Origin: Ahaetulla prasina
Lineage: Eukaryota > Chordata > Lepidosauria > Squamata > Colubridae
DNA: 64,000 bases
Reading direction: 5' to 3'
Assembly (NCBI RefSeq): GCF_028640845.1
Contig: NC_080540.1
Coordinates: 138,731,920 to 138,795,919 of the forward strand
This document shows, piece by piece, positions 11,280 through 21,390 of the stretch; the stretch's first letter is position 1, and each line of letters begins with the position of its first letter. A model generated the notes under the pieces. It ran no database searches, was not told the DNA's origin, and saw nothing but the letters and a program-made list of their open reading frames with translations. A program made the translations under genes and the position numbers.

Positions 11280-12545
11280 GGCTGGGATGAAAGAATGTCA
11301 CTTTTGAACAAAAGCCCTCCTGAGTCTGGTGGGTTTTAATCTGTTAGATAAAAAATAAAAATAAAAAATAATCGTGGAGTCTATCATTAGATGCAGTTGA
11401 AATATGTCACCGATAAACTCTGTTTGCATTTCCTCAGGGAATATATTGCTAGAAGGCAAACCCACTTAAACATCAGAACAGTCAGAGCAAATCAACTGAG
11501 AGGTGATGGATGTCATTCATTTCATCCACTGAATGTGTTGAAGGAGAAGCTAAGCAACTATCCACCTGCGATGTTTTAAATTGGACTCCTGCGCTAATCA
11601 GAAGGTTGGACTCAAGGATTTCAATGATTCTAAGACCTGGACAAAAGAAATCAACAGAGAAGTTCATTTAACCATGCACTAAGATTACGTAATGAAATAA
11701 CAATTAATTGCATAATCGTCCCTACTTCATAGGATCTGTCCCTGTGGGAGATGCTTTCAGGTGATGTACTGCTTTAATTATGTGACTAGGAAGGTCTGAT
11801 GTACATACTTTGGTTGTGGGGGGAGGGGGTCTATTTATGCAACTCTAAGGCTGAAGTACCAGTTCTTCTGAAAACACTAAATTTTTAGAGCCAATTGGAA
11901 AATATCAGGCTGCGATCCAGAAAATATCTGGTTTCTTTCCTTGGCACTGCTAAGATCTGGTTTGCTTGAGCATTTGCTTGTTGCGTTGCAATCACCTAAT
12001 ACTTTCTGTTTCCATCACTAGAAATGAGGGGAACAAAACAGTAAGATACTACAGTAGAAGAATATTTCCCCAGAGCTCCATGCTAAACTTGTTACTGAAA
12101 ATCACTGTGCAGACAGTCCACTTGCCAGGCACAATACTGGCAGCTGACAGAGGGGTGTATGTGTGTGTGTGTGATGTGCGCTATTGGGCACCATTCTGGA
12201 GGAAGACTGGGTTTGATGAATCCTTGCATTTGCTTTGGTGCAGAGACACATCCTCAGCAGATCCAGGGGTTTTACTTTGGGCAATTTAGCACCGGTTATT
12301 GGCTGCCGTCCAGATAGAACAATGGGATAAAACAACATTAGTCTCATCCAGGGTGACATTTCTCAGGTTCATATTCAAATCCCTGAAAAGATGCTAATCT
12401 GATTAGAGTGCTCCACTCCCCCTAAAGTAGTTTTAGGCTTGTTCCCAGGATGGAAAAGGATTTTCTTGGTTTGTTTCATCAGCTCTTATTAATTTTCTCA
12501 AAGCTGTTCTGTCACCCATCCTGATAAATTCAGTCCTGCAAAAGC
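11280..12545. other. No gene recognised (PDE6G upstream)
   Basis: Unique-looking AT-rich sequence. It should hold the non-coding first exon and promoter of PDE6G somewhere upstream of 11279, but no TATA box or exon could be fixed. A (TG)n-like stretch lies at 12158-12172. Confidence 0.5.
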
Positions 12546-12559
12546 AATGTTACCTTTTC

Positions 12560-13196
12560 AGGGTAAAATGCCAGAAATCATGGATTCCAACAATTCATCT
12601 GGCAAATATGAAAAAACAATTGCTATCAACCTGCCGTCCATTGAGGGCCTGTATACTGCACGAGTCAAAAAGAGGGCTGTGAAAGTATTTACAGATCCCT
12701 CACATCCGGGACATAAACTGTTTCAACTCCTACCCTCAAAACGACGCTATAAAAGCACTGCACACCAGAACAACTAGACACAAGAACAGTTTTTTCCTGA
12801 AAGCCATCACTCTGCTAAACAAATAATTCCCTCAACGCTGTCAAACTAGTTACTAAGTCTGCACTACTATTACTATTAATCTTCTCATCGTTCCTTTCAC
12901 CCATCTCCTCCCATTTAGGAATGTATGACTGAAACTTTCTTGCTTGTATCCTTACGATTTATATAGATATTGTTTCCTGATTTGCTTATTTGTACCCTAC
13001 GATTATCATTAAGTATTATACCTTATGATTCTTGATGAATGTAACTTTTATGTACACTGAGAGCATATGCACCAAGACAAATTTCTTGTGTGTCCAATCA
13101 CACTTGGCCAATAAAGAATTCTATTCTGTTCTATTCTATTCTATTCTATTCTATTCTATTCTATTCTATTCTATTCTATTCTATTCTATTCTATTC
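12560..13196 (+). mobile_element. L3/CR1-type LINE 3' end with (TTCTA)n tail
   Basis: A short frame encodes NLPSIEGLYTARVKKRAVKV then FTDPSHPGHKLFQLLPSKRR, the C-terminus of the LINE ORF2. The 3' UTR ends with CACTTGGCCAATAAAGAATT and about 14 TTCTA pentamers to 13196. The 5' end is truncated and its exact position is unclear. Confidence 0.82.
13125..13196 (+). repeat. (TTCTA)n microsatellite
   Basis: About 14 uninterrupted pentamers (one variant TTCTG at the start) directly after the LINE 3' end AATAAAGAA. The same pentamer ends the copies at 44711 and 63275, and on the minus strand the copy at 37785. Confidence 0.97.
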
Positions 13197-13990
13197 AGAA
13201 GAATTTGCCTTCCATCTTCCATCTGGGCCAAGAACACACATACAGATACAGACACACATATCTCCAATCTACCTGCACTACCTTCACAAAAGCTTACATT
13301 TACACCTTTTTCCTAGAAACTTTTCAACACTTTGCAAACTTAGCTGTTTGTCTCACATCCATGAATATAACCAGCGCCCACTATTTTAATTGCTTTTTGT
13401 GGCTAACCAAGATCCTCTTCTCGTGCTACCAAAGTCTGTAGAAGCTTTAATAGCTGAACTCCTAATTCTTCCATGGAACTTCAGTCTCATTTGCACTTAG
13501 ACTTGCATTTAGCCTCATTTAAATTGCACAATACATTCATTATCCTAGGAGAAAAGATAGTCAGAAATGGTCAATTACCCAAACTGGCTTTGTTTAAAAA
13601 CCACCCACCTGGGTCTCTTCCTTGCAGATGAAACACAACCACAACTAGCTCCAGAAGAATGTAACAGCTGGAAAGTAGGTGGAATAAATTGGCTGGTGAC
13701 TAAAAACTGAGACAAACTTTTGGTTACTTACCAGAAGTTAAAAGATGCACCCACTGAAATCCCTATCGCAAGTCTTAATGATGATATAGCAGGTCTGTAT
13801 GAGTCAGCCTTTATAATATGTATCTGTAGTTGGTCAAAGCTTGTTCTGGAGGGTTCAGAGATGTTACAAGGTATTATATTCCTCATAATAGGTTTATGAC
13901 TCTTGTTTTTAATCCAGTATCATCCCTAGTTTATAGATACGTTGTTTATAGTTTGTGTGCTTAGGTTAGAGTAAGGAAGTAGCCATATAA
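13197..13990. other. No gene recognised
   Basis: AT-rich unique-looking sequence between the microsatellite and the next TIR element. I see no exon, SINE or repeat here that I can name. Confidence 0.5.
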
Positions 13991-13997
13991 GCAGTCA

Positions 13998-14625
13998 CTG
14001 ACTTACAAACACAAATGGAACTGGAACTTCTGTCACTAAGCGATACAGTTAGAGTGAGTTGCCCCCAGTTTTATGAGCGTTTTGCCAGGGGTTGTTAAGT
14101 GAATGCCGTTTCCCCTATTGACCTTGCTTGTTGGAAGCCTCCTGGGAATCATAATCGCCATGACCCTCTAGATAGAAGATGCTTCAAATATTGTAAATGC
14201 GTACTAGTTGCCAAGCAGCCAAATTTTGATCATTGATGACAGGGATGCTGCGACAGTGTTTTTTTTAATTTATTTACATTTATATCCCGCCCTTCTCGGA
14301 AGACTCAGGGCGGCTTACATTGTGTAAGGCAATAGTCTCATTCTATTTGTATATTTATATACAAAGTCAACTTATTGCCCCCCCAACAATCTGGGTCCTC
14401 ATTTTACCTACCTTATAAAGGATGGAAGGCTGAGTCAACCTTGGGCCTGGTGGGACTAGAACCTGCAGTAATTGCAGGCAGCTGTGTTTAATAACAGGCT
14501 TCTTACAGCCTGAGCCACACCGCGGCCCTGTTAAGTGTGAGGACCAGTTATAAGTCACTTTTAGCATTGTTGTTAAACAGTCATTAAGCAAATGGTTGTA
14601 TGTCGAGGATGGCTTGTATATTTTC
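13998..14625. mobile_element. CAGGTAGTCCTC-type TIR element interrupted by a SINE
   Basis: Family wording on both sides (TGACTTACAAACAC, ATGACCCTC, CAGTTATAAGTCAC, TATGTCGAGGATGGC), with a minus-oriented SINE inserted at about 14263-14525. The ends are decayed. Confidence 0.6.
14263..14525 (-). mobile_element. tRNA-derived SINE with CR1-like tail
   Basis: Minus strand: GTTATTAAACACAGCTGCC and a B-box-like TGCAGGTTCTAGTCCCACC, then AAGGTTGACTCAGCCTTCC, ending CTGAGTCTTCCGAGAAGGGC and GGGATATAAATG. A second full copy is at 35508-35780 and partial copies are at 20645-20750 and 55523-55597. Confidence 0.75.
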
Positions 14626-17275
14626 TATATACCACATTTTAAAATTCGAACTATTTTTAAATGTTTAAATAATACAACAAAAATATTTTTAAGCACTGTT
14701 ACTGGGATAACTTTTAAATATTTGCCTCTGTTGATTTTAGAGACAAAAAACTCCCAGACCCACTTCTAGCACCCTATAAATGAATCCATGGTAATGCTTT
14801 CTATACCCTGAAGATTTCAGAGAAAGCAGCTAGGAAGGGAGATCTCAGAGTTATTCTAGCAAACAGAGAAATCTGCAAGGACAGCTTGTTCCACTAGACA
14901 TGAAACAATCTAGTTAAGAATGCCTACATTCCACCCATTTAACTCTATTCTGAAATGGGGCTCATACTCTAGTTTTTAAAAATGAGAACAGTTAATATGA
15001 TCACAAAGAATTATTCCAGTTAAAAGGAACGATTGTCATGCTAAATTGCTGGCTTATCAAATTGATTCTTTGAACAAATTGAAACAAGTCCAGTTAAGTT
15101 TCCTGGAGATTTTTCTTTTCGTCTGAATCTTACTCTTTAAAGCATTCAAGGTAGAAATTCGGCTAAGGTGAGGGGATTTTTTATTTTTTAATTTTTTTTT
15201 AGTCAAGGGCAACTGACAACCACGATAGCAAGGACTCACCTCCCTCATTTGCTTTACAATCCAGGACCCAAACTTTGGGTTTTGTTCTTTTACTGCCTAT
15301 AAAAAGTCAACAGATGCCTGTCTCATTCATACATAACAGTAAGCTATGCTTGGCTTAACCACTGTGTACTGAATCAACCACCAATCATTGGATTCCTACA
15401 ATACATTTGGATATACTGGTAAGTCATTATCTAACAATTGCAATGGATATGTTCAAACATCTTGTTAAACCTTAAATGGTTTGTCGCATGAATCCAGCCC
15501 CATAATAAGATCTTCTTGTAGTCCTTCTGAAAAACAAGAAACAGTTGACTGCAAAGTTATAGCAACGACAATTGTCAGCTAAGATCTTCCAAAGTTATTT
15601 TCCACTAATGACCCTTTATGGAAAAAAGTAGAGGCCAATGTAAGCCATTTGATTCTTTCACCCATGTCTAATACTGACAATAGAGTGGGTGTAAGGACTT
15701 CATAAATAAAGGCCAGGGCTGCCTGACTGCACAGTGGCTAATCAGGCAGTAACCATGGATAAAGTATGTCCTTGCTAGGGTATCTGGCACCCGATGACAC
15801 AGCAATGCAAGACCAAACACACAACTCACTGGTAAGCAGCGATTAAAGCGAGAGAGGTGACATCTCGCCTCCTCTTTGTTATTGTTCAGTTAAAAATAAC
15901 AGCTTCAGTGTTATGGAACAGAGATACTGTGAAAGGGGCAGGAGAAGGATTTATGTCCTTCCATTCCTTTTGGGTCCTGTTTTACTTACCTTTCCATGTG
16001 CCATTTCCATGTGATGTTCTGCCTCTTGAGTTTTGTCCAGAGGTTAACCACAAACCCCACATCCATGTCTGATCAACAAGTAAATCCTGGGGTGATAAGT
16101 TAAAGTAACTTTGAGGGAAGCTAATTGTAAAACAACTCTGCCCGGAACACAGTTTGACCCATAGATCAAATTCAGATGACACATTACATTTACTGATAGC
16201 CTAGTTTAACAAGCTCTGCGACATAGCCAAAGACTAGGAAGAGATTTATCACCACTGCTTCCTATGGCATTCGCTCTGCAGACGTTCACTGCTAAGGTCA
16301 TCCAAGCAGAAAGTTTCTCAGTTTCCCTCTGTATAAAATACGAAACATTTGATGTTCTCTTTTGTAAATTATAAAAGGAAAGTACTTTACACGGATGCAG
16401 ACTTAATGGTTGAATTGAAATGCAGTAAGATATACTAAGAGTTTGCTGAACTTCAGCTACAAGATCAGACTGCAAGCTTCCAATGGCAGCAGAGTAGGGT
16501 TTTCTGTTTCTCTTTGTTGCCATCTACTGGTTACCTGGATTTTGCAAGCCAAATATGGTACACCTATTTTACTCATATACAGAATAAGTTGCTGACATGC
16601 TATGCTAAAAGCAAGATATCCACATAATGAGTTTGCAAGTTCCAGTAATTATCCATTTTATTATAATACTATTAAGGGAAAGAAAACAAAAGCACAAGAT
16701 AAATATACATTTAGAATGTACAGTAATGCATAGTTCTGTAGTCACTTCAGTTCCATGCTCAGCTGTGAAGCTCATCAAATGAGCTCAGTTTAATTACTCT
16801 CAGACTAATCTTTCCAACATCCCTACATTTGTGATTCACTCAGTGTAGTTATGATTCACTGGTTAAAGGGATGAGTTTGCAAATATGCTAAACCCTTAAA
16901 AGACTCTTATCTATCTATTCTACTCTATCAATCATAGCTTCCCATCTCACCAAAAGTGGGATACAACAAAGTGCGCTGGATCCACAAACTGTACTTAGCA
17001 AAAACCAAATACCACATTATCACAGTGTGGGTGTACAAACTTTGTCCACATACTGTGCGGAGGTCTTAACTTGGAGAAAAGGCAGCATGTATGGGAAATA
17101 AATATAAAGTGCCATTGCATTAATACTACATAAAAATCAAAATCAAGATTGCTAAAGGAGAGTAGTGCAGATGATGGGATTGTGCACTATGTGCCCCTAA
17201 GTAAAAGTAAAATACAGAAGATAGCTGCATTCAGACATGACAGCGGGTCAACACAACTAACCTCTGGAAGTAGTC
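14626..17275. other. No gene recognised
   Basis: Mostly unique-looking AT-rich sequence with short homopolymer runs. I can support no exon with flanking splice sites and no full repeat element. Confidence 0.45.
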
Positions 17276-17280
17276 TATAT

Positions 17281-17371
17281 CAGGGGTCTCCAACCTTAGC
17301 AAAGCTGGCTGAGGAATTCTGGGAGTTGAAGTCCACAAGTCTTAAAGTTGTCAAGGTTGGAGACCCCTGGT
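17281..17371. mobile_element. Palindromic hAT-type MITE
   Basis: Starts CAGGGGTCTCCAACCTTAGC and ends AGGTTGGAGACCCCTG. The arms GGGAGTTGAAGTCCACAAG and TTAAAGTTG are typical of this family, which recurs through the window. The terminal CAGGGG is characteristic of hAT elements. Confidence 0.85.
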
Positions 17372-17616
17372 CTACAGTGTATTTCATGAGTATCTGTGCA
17401 CCTTTGAATCAGTGTTGACTCCTTCGTGATTGCCTGGACTAGACCCTTCAGTTTTCTTGGGAAGGATTTTCGAAAGTGGTTTGCCAAAACCTCCTTCCTA
17501 AGGCTAAGAAATATTCTGGCTGGCCCATGATCATCCAGTTGCCTTTGATTCCAAGGTAGGGTTAGAATTCACAACCTCCTGGTTTATAGCCTGGTGCTTT
17601 AATACCTTATACCAGG

Positions 17617-17733
17617 GGTCTGCAAACTTGGCTCTTTTAAGACTTGTGGACTTCAACTCCCAGCTTTGCTGGCTGAGGAACTCTGGGAGTTGAAGTCCAC
17701 AAGTCTTAAAAGAGCCAAGTTTGCAGATCCCTG
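17617..17733. mobile_element. Palindromic hAT-type MITE
   Basis: CAGGGGTCTGCAAACTTGGC at one end and GCCAAGTTTGCAGATCCCTG at the other; the two arms are almost perfect inverted repeats around AGCTTTGCTGGCTGAGG. Confidence 0.85.
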
Positions 17734-17990
17734 CCTATGAATCAATCCCAAATTGATTCATAGATATAGTGTACACGATCATTATTATTCACCTAAAATA
17801 TCCGTAACATTCTAAGTGCTGTGAAGATATGAAAAACAAGCCTACTCCTGTTTTCAGACTCTAATAGAAATGAAAGGGGAAAGAGAATGGAAAAATAGAT
17901 CCTTCTCTAGATGATAGATGAGGCCAGATTGGCTCCTCACTGGCCAGCCAGTCAACCAGCTGGTTGCAGTAGTCTTCCTGTGAGCTAGAA

Positions 17991-18124
17991 CAGGGGTCTC
18001 CAACTTTGGCAACTTTAAGCCTGGTGGACTTCAACTCCTAGAACCTCCTGCCAGCAAAGCAAAGCTGGGGAATTCTGGGAGTTGAAGTCCGCCAGGCTTA
18101 AAGTTGCCAAGGTTGGAAACCCCT
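17991..18124. mobile_element. Palindromic hAT-type MITE
   Basis: CAGGGGTCTCCAACTTTGGC ... GCCAAGGTTGGAAACCCCTG, flanked by near-identical AGCTAGAA and AGCTAGAG. About 134 bp with long inverted arms. Confidence 0.85.
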
Positions 18125-18704
18125 GAGCTAGAGGGTACTTAGTGTCACGGTAAATTGCAAAGTTCAGAATATACTTTCCTTCAAATCTGCAGTATCATAC
18201 CTGCTGGCAGATGGAACAGATATTTCTTTTTACCACAGAGCAGCAATATAAGCATTTTATAGCTATTCAGAGTGACTTAAAAGTTCGCCCAGGAGCTTTT
18301 GCATTTCAGCAAGCTGAGGGGGAAAGGAGATGAATGGATCCTAAAGGAGTTATCCTGGCTGTGATCTGAAGGCAAAGATGCGCTAACAAACGTAAAGCTA
18401 GGTCTGGTCAATATATAAATCAATCTCTTGGGAATATTTTGTACGTCTGGTTTAGACATGATGCAAGACCACAATGGGGCCTATTTATTTTTAGCTTAGC
18501 ATAATGTATAAACCCAGCCTTTAAGGCTTACAGTTTGTTTAGAACCACACTGAAAAAAACACTAGCTCACTGCAGTGAGTGATCCTACTTTTCTACTAAA
18601 AATGTTGGGACTGAAGTTCAGCACATATTTATTTGACAAAGGGACCCATTTGTTCCTAGCTGCCCACTTAAATCAGAACTCCTTTAGTTTAATACCATCT
18701 ATGA

Positions 18705-18835
18705 CAAAGGCGTCAAACTCATGGCCCACGGGCCAGATGCATCACGTGCTGGCCACGCCACCCCCATTTTAGCAAAAGGGAAAAAAGTCACGATATATCA
18801 CGTGACGACGTGACACCACAAGTTTGACACCCCTG
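18705..18835. mobile_element. hAT-type MITE with perfect 8-bp TSD
   Basis: Ends CAAAGGCGTCAAACTC and AGTTTGACACCCCTG, flanked by ATCTATGA at 18697-18704 and 18836-18843. 131 bp. A different subfamily from the CAACCTTGG hairpins; a related copy is at 40825-40948. Confidence 0.85.
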
Positions 18836-19109
18836 ATCTATGAGATCAATGTGACATTCCGAAAACACGTGAAGCACAAACCCAGTTAATGAAAATAGCA
18901 GGTCATACCAAATATCATCCCTCTGGTTTTTAAGTAGATTAAAATTTAAAAGAAGACAGTAATACAATAATAGACACAGTCATTACAACTCTTTATATAA
19001 ATTAAAATATATCATCTCTTACAGAAGGAACCATAAATAATTAGCTTTTCCTCTTCAAAGTCTCCTGTAGTCCAAAACCATGTGATAAATGTGCATCAGA
19101 TCAAAAGAG

Positions 19110-19553
19110 TCAGTCTTTCTTCATACGGAACTTAATTTCCATCTTCAGGAACATTTTAATGTTTTCATCCTCTATATGTTTCTCCACAGCTGCCAAAGCT
19201 TGCTCACCACCATCCTTGTAGTATTTCAGAACCTCTTCTGCATAAGCAATCCAGACGCAGTTGTGGCATCCACTCATACAACACGTTGTGGGAGGGAGAA
19301 GCGTTGGTGGGGTGGCAAAACGGGTCTCTGAAGAAGCAGTTTCCTTCTGGGAGCAGGACTTATCCTTCAGGGAAGCAGACTTTTGGGTGCCATTGCTACT
19401 CTCTGCATCTGCACAGAAGCAACGCTGTCCAATGCTTAGTACTGCTGCAGGGAGCCAGCCTACATTTACCAGCCTCCCATGGCAGGATCTTTTCAGCAGG
19501 GCCAGTGTTGCTGTATCACTAGCCTCAGGGCCCCAAAACATATATATATACTT
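19110..19553 (-). CDS. OXLD1: OXLD1 coding exon 2 (domain exon, with stop)
   Basis: 444 bp after acceptor TTGCCAG (just above 19553), ending in TGA at 19110-19112. It holds the whole oxidoreductase-like domain and ends MKKD. The region just below the stop is AT-rich; a candidate AATAAA on the minus strand is at 18628-18633. Confidence 0.93.
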   Translation of the reverse strand, partial: KYIYMFWGPEASDTATLALLKRSCHGRLVNVGWLPAAVLSIGQRCFCADAESSNGTQKSASLKDKSCSQKETASSETRFATPPTLLPPTTCCMSGCHNCVWIAYAEEVLKYYKDGGEQALAAVEKHIEDENIKMFLKMEIKFRMKKD

Positions 19554-21070
19554 CTGGCAAGAACAAAAACAAAATTAAACCCCAGTACATCTATATCCCT
19601 CTTCTCTCTTATTTTTAGGACATCCAACCCATCTTTGAAATCAAATCAAGCAAAGGTACGACCTACAGAATTTCACTTATTTATCCGGAAATATATCATG
19701 CCTACAAGATCCGGGTTACGTTCCACTTGTGACTTTTGGTTCAATACGTAAGCGACAGCATTTCACTCTCTTGACGATGCTCTGAAAACAAAAATCAACC
19801 AAGTTCTGGTGAGATCCCAACTCTTCTTTCTGATGTGTGACCTTTTACATAGAACGTTGAAAACTATGCATTTAAGCAGATTGAGATTTTAAAACATTTT
19901 GACCTGGCATGAGAAAGTTGACTTTGGAATGCATGTTTGAATGGATACTATAAGCAATATATAGTATATAGAATGCTAGTATTTGTTCCAGAATATATTT
20001 TGAGTAGTATTTCCTTCAATACAGATTTTAATGCATGTTACAGTCTAGTTCAGGAAACACTCTGAATAGCCTCATTTTATGTGACTCTGGGCCAGTCACT
20101 CTATCTCAGCCCAACCCACTTCACAGGGTTGTTGTTGTAGGAAAAATAGGAAGAGGCAGATGTATTGGATATGTTCGCCACCTTGAGTTATTTATAAAAT
20201 ATAATAAAGATGGGATGTAAATTGAATCGGTTGGGTTGGTGGATGCAGCTGAGAGGACTTTATTGGTTCTTTAGTTCAGTATTTTCCCCCCACAAATGCC
20301 AAATTAGCTGGAAGGGAAAACTGTTGTTCTTTTCCTGTCCTCTGGTGAATGGTATTTAGCAGAATCCCATTCTGATCCTAGAGAAAGTCTTTAGCCATTC
20401 TAACTAGTACCACCCACTGATACTTAGTGATACTTATAAATATCTTCCACAAATTTGCTCAACCCTCTTCAGATGTGAATTAAATTAGCAGCTCAACATA
20501 GACTGTGTCAGAAAGTTTCATATAAGTATATATAACAAATAAGTTAAGGGCATATCTAAAGAGAGATAGGGAATGGAACCAATTCATATAGTTATTACTA
20601 GTAGAGTCTTAGGCACTGAAAAATCAAAACAAAAGACCCAAAAGGGGTCTTCTGGTGGTTCAACAGACTAAGCAGTCTGTTATTAACACAGCTGCTTGCA
20701 ATTACTACAAGTTCAAGTCCCACCAGGCCCAAGGTTGACTCAGCACTAAGATTATTTCACAGCACTTTTTGATCCTCGGACTGGTAAACTGAAGACAACT
20801 TGACTGCATTCCAAATAAACATTGGCAAGATCAGACATTTAAGTCATAATAGTGGCTGAAACAGAATAAACAGACTTGTTTAATTGAAAATGTACCACTT
20901 TGGTTTATTTGGTAAACAACCAACCCGCCCTTAGCGTTTTGTGTGAACGCAGCTAAACTGTGATTTTACCCACTAATTCTCCCGGCTAAAGTTCTCACCT
21001 GACCCGCTTCTGATGTAGCCAAATTACCTGCCAACCCGCGGCGGCAGCAGAAAACCCCCAAATGCAACAT
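19110..21070 (-). CDS. OXLD1: OXLD1, oxidoreductase-like domain-containing protein 1 (2 coding exons)
   Basis: Two coding exons on the minus strand, 20999-21070 and 19110-19553, join in phase 0 to give 171 residues. The C-terminal half carries the family hallmark [20 protein letters not shown] (a cluster of four Cys) followed by an acidic, helical tail with [20 protein letters not shown]; this is the Oxidored-like domain. The N-terminus starting [15 protein letters not shown] is basic and hydrophobic with no acidic residue, as expected of a mitochondrial presequence (inference; human OXLD1 is listed as mitochondrial). The biochemical role is not established. As I recall, the human protein is about 147 aa, so the snake linker between presequence and domain is longer. 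It is divergent from CCDC137 across a short CpG-containing promoter. An internal ATG at 19541 would give a 143-aa product if exon 1 were skipped, but the spliced model has a perfect CAG|GTGAGA donor. Confidence 0.92.
19554..20998. other. OXLD1 intron with SINE fragments
   Basis: Contains the 3' part of a SINE at about 20080-20220 (GGGCCAGTCACTCTATCTC, ACAGGGTTGTTGTTGTAGG, ending TTATAAAATATAATAAAG) and a fragment of a second SINE family at 20645-20750 (CTGTTATTAACACAGCTGC, CAAGTCCCACCAGGCCC). No other gene is seen. Confidence 0.6.
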
Positions 21071-21304
21071 CTCTCCGGGCGCCTTTGGGCAACCCTGTCT
21101 CCTTCGCCGCCTGCCGGGAGTGATGTCTCCTTCGTCCAATAGCGATCTCGATTCGGCCCTAACTTCCTATAGAAGTGGCGAGTTTCACCAATCGGAGAGC
21201 GCTGATGGACGGGGAAATTGCCCCTCCTCCCGGAAGAAGGCGGGGAATAGAGTGCCTACCGCAAGGGCGACTGGAGCACGTGGGTGCGTTTGTCAGAAGC
21301 AGCG
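20930..21304. promoter_or_regulatory. Bidirectional promoter between OXLD1 and CCDC137
   Basis: The two start codons are divergent (21070 minus, 21305 plus). The interval is GC-richer than its surroundings, with many CpGs (CCCGCGGCGGCAG, CTCCGGGCGCC, CTTCGCCGCC). Two CCAAT-type motifs are visible, TCCAAT near 21135 and CCAATCGG near 21187. There is no clear TATA box, as usual for housekeeping divergent promoters. The boundary is approximate. Confidence 0.7.
20999..21070 (-). CDS. OXLD1: OXLD1 coding exon 1 (24 codons)
   Basis: ATG at 21070 on the minus strand, ending at 20999 with donor CAG|GTGAGA, phase 0. It encodes [15 protein letters not shown] then NLATSEAGQ. An earlier in-frame GTAATT could act as a donor, but it would leave phase 1, which does not fit the exon 2 acceptor. 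Confidence 0.8.
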
Positions 21305-21390
21305 ATGGGCAAAAAAGAGAAGAAAGTTGCTGTGGCTTCCGTTCCTCCGCGGAAGGGGCTTCTCCCCCGTGGTAGGTCTGTATCAATCCG
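21305..21390 (+). CDS. CCDC137: CCDC137 coding exon 1
   Basis: Starts MGKKEKKVAVASVPPRKG. Three donors were weighed: GTAGGT at 21372 leaves phase 1 and shifts exon 2 to a stop, and GTCTGT at 21376 keeps phase 2 but is weak. GTGAGC at 21391 is strong and gives phase 2, matching the single C that opens exon 2. The last is chosen. The N-terminus is the least conserved part of the family, so the start rests on context. Confidence 0.78.

Noticed and set aside
10995..11339. 114-codon plus-strand frame
   Set aside because: Antisense shadow of PDE6G coding exon 1.
19286..19578. Plus-strand frames overlapping OXLD1 exon 2
   Set aside because: Shadows of the conserved minus-strand coding exon.
21175..21375. 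Alternative frames over the CCDC137 first exon
   Set aside because: The frame starting at 21175 could splice in phase, but its product shows no family character; the 21305 frame is Lys-rich and splices in phase through a stronger donor.
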